This document shows positions 59,242 through 64,000 of a stretch of DNA of 64,000 bases, piece after piece. Positions within the stretch are counted from its first letter, which is position 1, and every line of letters starts with the position of its first letter. Source of the DNA: Solidesulfovibrio sp. (GTDB lineage Bacteria > Desulfobacterota > Desulfovibrionia > Desulfovibrionales > Desulfovibrionaceae); the NCBI RefSeq assembly GCF_038562415.1, contig NZ_JBCFBA010000001.1, forward strand, positions 496,001-560,000, given 5' to 3'. The position numbers and the translations under genes were made by a program. Below the pieces are notes generated by a model that made no database searches, was not told the origin of the DNA, and saw nothing but the letters and a program-made list of their open reading frames with translations.

Positions 59242-59696
59242 ACGCCACCCCGGTGCGCATCCTGCTCATGGAAGACGATCCCGGCGATGTGGAGCTGATC
59301 CGGGTGGCGCTGGCCGACGCCAAGATCGCGCTTTGCATCGACCGCGTGGCCGACGGCGAGGAAGGCATGCGTTTCCTGCGCCGCCAAGGCGAGCACGGCG
59401 GGGCCACGCGCCCGGACCTGATCCTGCTCGACCTCAACATGCCGCGCATGGACGGTCGCGAGGTGCTCTCGGCCATGAAAAACGACCAAGCGCTCCGCTC
59501 GATCCCCGTGGTCGTCCTGACCACCTCCGACGCCGAGAGCGACATCCTGGGCAGCTACGACCTGGGGGCCAATTGCTACCTGAAAAAACCGCTGGAATTC
59601 ACGGATTTCCTCCAAGTGGTCAAAAGCGTCGAGAATTTTTGGCTGACCCTGGTCAAGCTCCCGCCGCGGGAGGCGAGCCCGGGAGCGCGGCCATGA
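59238..59696 (+). CDS. Stand-alone response regulator (Rcp1-like)
   Basis: This 152-residue protein is a single receiver domain: LLMEDDPGDVELIRVAL at the acidic pocket, Asp65 in LLDLNMPRMDG, Thr in LTTSDAE and Lys in YLKKPLEF. The 'EDDPGDVELI' opening and length match the Rcp1 group that pairs with phytochrome-type kinases. With no output domain it likely passes phosphate or binds a target protein. It is coupled on both sides by ATGA overlaps. Confidence 0.92.
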   Translation: MNATPVRILLMEDDPGDVELIRVALADAKIALCIDRVADGEEGMRFLRRQGEHGGATRPDLILLDLNMPRMDGREVLSAMKNDQALRSIPVVVLTTSDAESDILGSYDLGANCYLKKPLEFTDFLQVVKSVENFWLTLVKLPPREASPGARP

Positions 59697-60691
59697 CGCT
59701 TCGCATCACGCTCATCGAGGACGACTTCGGCGACGCGGAACTGGTGCGGGCCTACCTGGAGGACGGCGCGGACGCCGCCTTCGAGATGCGCCACGCCTGC
59801 CTGCTGGCCGACGGCGTCGACCTGCTCGCCGCCGACGGGGCCGACATCGCCCTGCTCGACTTGAACCTTCCCGATTCCACGGGCCTGACGACCTTCACGT
59901 CGCTTCGGGCCCGCTTCCCGGAAACGCCCATCATCGTGCTCTCGGGACTGGACGACCGGGAGATCTCCACCATGGCCGTGCGCGAGGGAGCGCAAGACTT
60001 CCTGGTCAAGGGCGCCTTCGACGGCCAAACGCTCTTCCGGGCCATCCTCCACGCCATCGAGCGGCACCAGCTTTACAGGCAGCTGGCCGGCGCGGCGCTG
60101 TCCGACGAGCTCACGGGCCTTTTCAACCGCCGGGGCTTCCTGACCCTGGCCGGCCAGCTGTTCAAATCCGCCCGCCGCCTGGCCCGGGGGGCGTTTCTGC
60201 TCTACGTGGACCTCGACGGCATGAAGCGCGTCAACGACGGCCTGGGCCACCGCGAGGGCGACCGGATGCTCGGGGACATGGCCGACATCCTGCGGGCCAC
60301 CTTTCGCGAATCCGACGTGGCGGCCCGGCTCGGCGGCGACGAATTCGCCGTGTTCGGCCTGGAGGAGACGGCCCACGCGGCCGTGGAGCCCAAGGAGCGG
60401 CTGCTTGCGCGCATGGCCGACTTCAATGCCCAGGGCCGGCGCGCCTACACGCTTTCCGCCAGCATCGGCCTGTCCTGCCTGGATATCGACTGCGCCGGCT
60501 CCCTGGCCGACCTGCTCGCCTGCGCCGACGCCCGCATGTACGAGGAAAAGCGCACCCGTTCCGACCGGCGCGGCCCGCGCCCGGCCGCGCCGGCCGGTTG
60601 CCTGCCGCCGCAGGCCGCGCCCGACGCCGGGGAGCGCACCGCTCCGGCCGCTCCCGGGGAACCTGCCCCGGGGCGGCTGCGCATTGCCTGA
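59693..60691 (+). CDS. Response regulator diguanylate cyclase (REC-GGDEF)
   Basis: This 332-residue protein has a receiver with Asp56 (LLDLNLPDSTG) and a GGDEF domain from about residue 140 (DELTGLFNRRGF) with intact GGDEF at 214-218. No RxxD inhibitory motif lies just before the active site. The last 45 residues are Pro/Ala-rich and probably disordered. It is the output of the preceding kinase and single-domain regulator, so the trio converts a periplasmic signal into c-di-GMP. Confidence 0.92.
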   Translation: MTLRITLIEDDFGDAELVRAYLEDGADAAFEMRHACLLADGVDLLAADGADIALLDLNLPDSTGLTTFTSLRARFPETPIIVLSGLDDREISTMAVREGAQDFLVKGAFDGQTLFRAILHAIERHQLYRQLAGAALSDELTGLFNRRGFLTLAGQLFKSARRLARGAFLLYVDLDGMKRVNDGLGHREGDRMLGDMADILRATFRESDVAARLGGDEFAVFGLEETAHAAVEPKERLLARMADFNAQGRRAYTLSASIGLSCLDIDCAGSLADLLACADARMYEEKRTRSDRRGPRPAAPAGCLPPQAAPDAGERTAPAAPGEPAPGRLRIA

Positions 60692-60712
60692 AAACCGTCA
60701 AGGAGTGCCGTC

Positions 60713-61480
60713 ATGACGCGGTCCCGCCTTTCCGCCGCCCTTCTCCTGGCCAGCCTTGCCCTGCTCCTCGCCCGCCCCGGCCGCTGCGAGGAACTGATCG
60801 TCTCCGGGGCGGCCAGCCTGACGGCGGCCATGACGGAAATCAAAAAGGCGTTCGAATCCGAGCATCCGGGCATCACGGTCTTCACCAATTTCGCCGCCTC
60901 GGGGCAGCTGCTCCAGCAGATCCAGGCCGGCGCGCCCGTGGACGTCTTCGCCCCGGCCGATCAGGTCACCATGGACCGGGCCGCCCAGGGTGGCCTCATC
61001 GACCCGGCCACCCGGCTCGACTTCACGGCCAACGACCTGATGCTGACCGTGCCGTCCGATACGGCCATCGTCACCTGCCTCGAGGACCTCGCCGGCCCCA
61101 AGGTCGGCCGGCTGGCCCTGGGCGAGCCCGACGCCGTGCCCGCCGGCAGCTACACCAAGCAGGCCCTGGACAAGCTCAAGCTGTGGGAGCGGCTTGCGCC
61201 CAAGATGGTCTATGGCCTGTCCGTCAAGCAGGCCCTCGACTACGTGGCCCTGGGCGAGGTGGACGCGGCCTTCGTCTACGCCACCGACGCCCGCATGGCC
61301 CAAAAGCGCGTGCGCGTCGTGGCCACCCTCACCGACCACGCGCCCATCGTCTATCCGGCGGCCATGGTCGCCGCCTGTCCGCGAAAGGACGCGGCCAAGG
61401 CCTTCATCGCCTTTCTGGCCGGGGAAAAGGGCCAGGCCATCCTGGCCTCCTTCGGCTTCAAGCCCCTGGCCGCCAGGTGA
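60713..61480 (+). CDS. modA: Molybdate ABC transporter substrate-binding protein
   Basis: This 255-residue periplasmic protein has a signal peptide (SAALLLASLALLLARPGRC, about residues 5-25). The fold motifs are VSGAASLTAAMTEIKKAFE with oxyanion-binding Ser residues, FAASGQLLQQIQAGAPVDVFAPA and EVDAAFVYATDA. These match ModA, which binds molybdate or tungstate. No modB or modC follows; the next genes are on the other strand. It lies 21 bases after the REC-GGDEF gene and may be read from the same message. Confidence 0.9.
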   Translation: MTRSRLSAALLLASLALLLARPGRCEELIVSGAASLTAAMTEIKKAFESEHPGITVFTNFAASGQLLQQIQAGAPVDVFAPADQVTMDRAAQGGLIDPATRLDFTANDLMLTVPSDTAIVTCLEDLAGPKVGRLALGEPDAVPAGSYTKQALDKLKLWERLAPKMVYGLSVKQALDYVALGEVDAAFVYATDARMAQKRVRVVATLTDHAPIVYPAAMVAACPRKDAAKAFIAFLAGEKGQAILASFGFKPLAAR

Positions 61481-61483
61481 GGC

Positions 61484-62926
61484 CTACCGCCCGACAAGCC
61501 CGGTTGCGGCTTGGACGGTCAGGACGAGGCCTAGCCCGGTCACGGCCAGGGCGGCAACCAGGGGCAGCAGGCGGGCCGCCCGGCCCAGGGACGGGACGGC
61601 CTCCAGAAACCGCGCCCCCTTGAGGAAAAGCAGCCCCACCGCCGTCAGCACCAGGGCCAGGCCCAGGCTGAAGGCCGCGACCAGGAGCAAGCCGAAGCCG
61701 ACGCGGCCCACGGCCACGGCCCCCAGCAGCAGGACCAACGCCCCGGGGCACGGCACCAGCCCGCCCGAAACGCCCAGGGCGGCAAGCGAGCGCCAGCCCG
61801 CCCCGGCCGGGTCGTGGCCGGCGCCCCCGTGGCCGTGGGCCAGGGGCCGGCCGCCATGGCCATGGGCCGGACCGCCGTGGCTGTGGACGAGGCCGCCGTG
61901 GCTGTGCGGCACGGCGCCTCCCCGGCCGAGCCCGCGCCAGCGCGACAGGCAAAGCGCCCCGCCGATCATCGCGACACCGAGCCCCGAAGCCAGGGACAGC
62001 CAGGGGGCCAGGCGCCCCTGGTCCAGGCTGCCCGAGGCCAGCCAGGCCGCGCCGCCCAAGAGAAACACGCCCAGGGTGTGGGTCAGGGTGACGATGGCGC
62101 CAAGGGCCAAGGCCTGGGCCGGGCTGCCCCGCGAACCGACCAGGTAGGCGCCGATCAGCGCCTTGCCATGCCCCGGGGTCAGGGCGTGGCCCGCGCCCCA
62201 GGCAAAGGCCCCGAACAGCGCGGCCGCCATCAGCCCCGGGCTCCGACCGGCCGCGCCGGCCAGGGCCTCGAGCTCCTTTTCGCCCGGCAGCCGGGGCAGC
62301 CCGGCCGCAACCGGCGCGCCGCCGAGCAGCCCAAGGCCCATGGCGAGCCCGGCGCCGCCGACGATGGTGCCCACGGCCAGGCGGATGGCGCCCGTCCGGC
62401 CGCCGGCCAGCCGGGGCAGCCAGGCCGCGACCACGGCCACGACGGCCAGGCCCGTGGCCGCCACACCGGGAACGAATCGCCAGCCGGCCGGGGAAGCGGC
62501 GAAATCCCCGCCGCCGCGCCAGCCCAGCACAAGCCCCATGACCAGGGCGGCCACGGCCGCGACCGGCCGGCCATGGCCCAGGCGCGGCGCGGCCATGACA
62601 GCGAAGCCAAGGCCCACCGTGCCCAGGGCGTCGGCGTAAAACGAGGCCCGAGGCGCGGGGAAGCCCGAACCGGCCAGGATGCCGGCCGCCAGGGCCAAGG
62701 GGAAAAGGACGATGGCCGCCCGGGAGGCGGCCTTGCCGCACTGGCCGGCCAGAAGGGCCAGGGCCAGCATGGGGAGCAGGTGCTCGGCCGAGGTCAGGGG
62801 ATGGAGCAGGCCGGCGTAGAAATCCCCCACTGCGGCGCTGACCAGGTGGGCCCTGGCCGGCGCGGCGGCAAGGGTGGCGAGGAGCGTGAAAAAACCGGTG
62901 GCCAGGATGCGGCGCGGGCTGGCCAT
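61484..62926 (-). CDS. HupE/UreJ-NicO fusion, nickel/cobalt permease
   Basis: This protein of 480 residues joins two metal-transporter types. A signal-like N-terminus leads to a HupE-like domain (residues 27-205; FYAGLLHPLTSAEHLLPMLALALLAG). The C-terminal half is a NicO/RcnA-type domain with GAGHALTPGHGKALIGAYLVG and ALGAIVTLTHTLGVFLLG. A cytoplasmic loop between them is rich in His-Gly repeats (HSHGG, HGHGG; about residues 340-375), typical of nickel or cobalt binding. A sulfate reducer needs nickel for NiFe hydrogenase. It follows another HupE-like gene, one base apart. Confidence 0.85.
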   Translation of the reverse strand: MASPRRILATGFFTLLATLAAAPARAHLVSAAVGDFYAGLLHPLTSAEHLLPMLALALLAGQCGKAASRAAIVLFPLALAAGILAGSGFPAPRASFYADALGTVGLGFAVMAAPRLGHGRPVAAVAALVMGLVLGWRGGGDFAASPAGWRFVPGVAATGLAVVAVVAAWLPRLAGGRTGAIRLAVGTIVGGAGLAMGLGLLGGAPVAAGLPRLPGEKELEALAGAAGRSPGLMAAALFGAFAWGAGHALTPGHGKALIGAYLVGSRGSPAQALALGAIVTLTHTLGVFLLGGAAWLASGSLDQGRLAPWLSLASGLGVAMIGGALCLSRWRGLGRGGAVPHSHGGLVHSHGGPAHGHGGRPLAHGHGGAGHDPAGAGWRSLAALGVSGGLVPCPGALVLLLGAVAVGRVGFGLLLVAAFSLGLALVLTAVGLLFLKGARFLEAVPSLGRAARLLPLVAALAVTGLGLVLTVQAATGLVGR

Positions 62927-62927
62927 G

Positions 62928-63917
62928 TCACCTCCCCCAAAAAACGGCCGTGCGGGCCAGGGTCAGATAGGCCCCGGCCGTGCCCACGACGTAGGCCGGG
63001 ACCAGCCCCGCCCAGGGCGGCAGGTGAAAGTCCAGGCGCGCCAGCGTCGCCCCAAGGCCCAGCAGCAGGCAGGCGAAGCCGAGCTGGCCCATTTCCACGC
63101 CGCAATTGAACCCGAGAAGCGCCGGGACGAGTTCCCGGGACGAAAGCCCAAGGCCCGTCAGGGAGCCGGCGAAACCGAACCCGTGGAGCAGCCCGAAAGC
63201 GAAGGCGGCCAGCCACGGCCAGCGCACGGTCAGGCTCGCCTCCCCCCGGCGGCGGCGCACGATCTCCGGCCCCAGAAACAGGATGCTCAAGGCCACCACG
63301 GCGTTGACCGCCGCAACCGGCACCGTGACCAGGCCGAAGCTGGCGGCGGCCAGGGTCAGGCTGTGGGCCACGGTGAAGGCCGTGACCGTGGCGAAAAGCG
63401 CCCGCCAGCCCGACACGAGGCACAAAAGCCCCAGGATGAAGAGCAGATGGTCGATGCCGTAGAGGATATGACGCAGGCCGGAACACAGGAAATCGACGAA
63501 ACCGGCCGGCGCGCCGCCAAGGACGGCCGCGTCGCGGCTGGGCGGCACGACCAGGGTCCGGGGCGGCCCATCGAGCGGGATCAGGCGCACCACCACGCCG
63601 GCCGTGGTGGCGTCGTGGCCGCGAAAGAGGATTTTTTTGCCTTCCAGCCCGCCCTCGGCTTCCACTCGCCAGGTCTCCAGGTGCCAGTCCGGCAAGTCGA
63701 CGGTGCGCGGCGCGGCAAGCGGGCGCGTCCCCTCGGGCAGGCGCAGGTCGAAGGGTAGGCGCAGGCCTTCGTAGAGCGGCGTGCGCCACAGGACGTCGTA
63801 GCGCCCCGGGGCGGCCTCGCGCAGCTCCAGGTAGGCCGGCCGCGTCTCGTGGGCCAGGGCCGGGCCGGCCAGGGCGAGCAGCAGGAAAAGCGCGGGCAGG
63901 CAGACGCGCCGTTTCAT
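62928..63917 (-). CDS. HupE/UreJ-like membrane protein
   Basis: The protein has 329 residues. A signal peptide (KRRVCLPALFLLLALAGPALA) is followed by a periplasmic beta domain of about 110 residues. The HupE/UreJ_2 membrane domain follows with GLRHILYGIDHLLFILGLL (the H-x4-DH metal motif), VTAFTVAHSLTLAAAS and FGLLHGFGFAGSL. Such proteins are predicted nickel or cobalt transporters. Its ATG overlaps the stop of the next upstream gene, and the NicO fusion gene follows it directly, making a metal-uptake unit. Confidence 0.88.
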   Translation of the reverse strand: MKRRVCLPALFLLLALAGPALAHETRPAYLELREAAPGRYDVLWRTPLYEGLRLPFDLRLPEGTRPLAAPRTVDLPDWHLETWRVEAEGGLEGKKILFRGHDATTAGVVVRLIPLDGPPRTLVVPPSRDAAVLGGAPAGFVDFLCSGLRHILYGIDHLLFILGLLCLVSGWRALFATVTAFTVAHSLTLAAASFGLVTVPVAAVNAVVALSILFLGPEIVRRRRGEASLTVRWPWLAAFAFGLLHGFGFAGSLTGLGLSSRELVPALLGFNCGVEMGQLGFACLLLGLGATLARLDFHLPPWAGLVPAYVVGTAGAYLTLARTAVFWGR

Positions 63918-64000
63918 GGCGCGCCCGGGGCCGTATCCGGCAGGGCCACGGCGTAGCGCGCCCGGGCGGCGGCGTAGGCCCGCTGCCGGCTCTCCTCCCG
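63914..64000 (-). CDS. C-terminal end of an upstream gene, possibly a parvulin-type peptidyl-prolyl isomerase
   Basis: The last 28 codons of a leftward gene are visible before the window ends. They read REESRQRAYAAARARYAVAL and end TAPGAP. It overlaps the HupE ATG by 4 bases. The tail resembles the last helix of PpiC-like isomerases that often precede HupE genes, but with so little sequence this is a guess. Confidence 0.35.
   Translation of the reverse strand, partial: REESRQRAYAAARARYAVALPDTAPGAP

Overview
The window is a gene-dense, high-GC stretch of a bacterial chromosome. Gene content points to a strictly anaerobic, Desulfovibrio-like deltaproteobacterium (Desulfovibrionaceae): indolepyruvate:ferredoxin oxidoreductase, a PerR-rubrerythrin-rubredoxin operon, a C-x4-C rubredoxin, ATP-type PEP carboxykinase, a CheV protein and many two-component and c-di-GMP proteins. 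This is an inference from gene content and style; there is no rRNA or marker gene that fixes the species, and I see no tRNA, CRISPR array, transposase or integrase.

Layout. 1-6.7 kb: the end of a CBS protein, a methyltransferase divergent from a PocR-PAS histidine kinase, asnS coupled to an ATC-hydrolase-like gene, and ftsY. 6.7-13.9 kb: a di-TOBE molybdate-binding protein, tatA, a low-GC patch with one orphan membrane ORF, a DUF364 protein, nhaA, a 47-residue DUF3096 protein, dus-ispH and cheV. 14-22.4 kb: a degenerate ROK-like protein, a membrane TPR protein, an iorA-iorB-NifA-like regulator operon whose regulator lacks GAFTGA, and pckA. 22.5-29.2 kb: a channel-like protein, an OsmC protein, a double-domain M16 protease, a large B12-type radical SAM protein and a small conserved protein.

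29.3-45.3 kb is a surface polysaccharide region: two Gmd-family genes in tandem, five glycosyltransferase genes (two of them multi-domain fusions) and the Wzm/Wzt export ABC transporter. It is interrupted by a znuA-znuC-znuB-zur zinc operon with a clear palindrome in its promoter. 45.6-49.2 kb holds redox and peroxide defence: CoA-disulfide reductase with rhodanese, YjbQ, rubredoxin, rubrerythrin and PerR. 49.2-54.9 kb is one leftward cluster: a DUF485 protein, an ActP-type symporter, two DUF294 nucleotidyltransferase-like proteins and a DnaQ-like exonuclease. The two DUF294 proteins have divided their domains: one keeps the sensor domains with a decayed active site, the other keeps the active site. 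55.2-60.7 kb is signalling: a REC-REC-GGDEF cyclase, a Cys-rich duplicated small protein, and a coupled histidine kinase / REC / REC-GGDEF trio. 60.7-64 kb: modA, a HupE-NicO nickel permease fusion, a second HupE-like protein and the end of one more gene.

Many adjacent genes share 4-base ATGA or GTGA overlaps, which shows tight translational coupling. The most interesting signals are the divided DUF294 pair beside the symporter, the one-cluster IorA with the GAFTGA-less regulator, the promoter palindromes before znuA and before the CoA-disulfide reductase, and a family of two-hairpin GC-rich intergenic repeats at 39.65, 39.79 and 52.9 kb.
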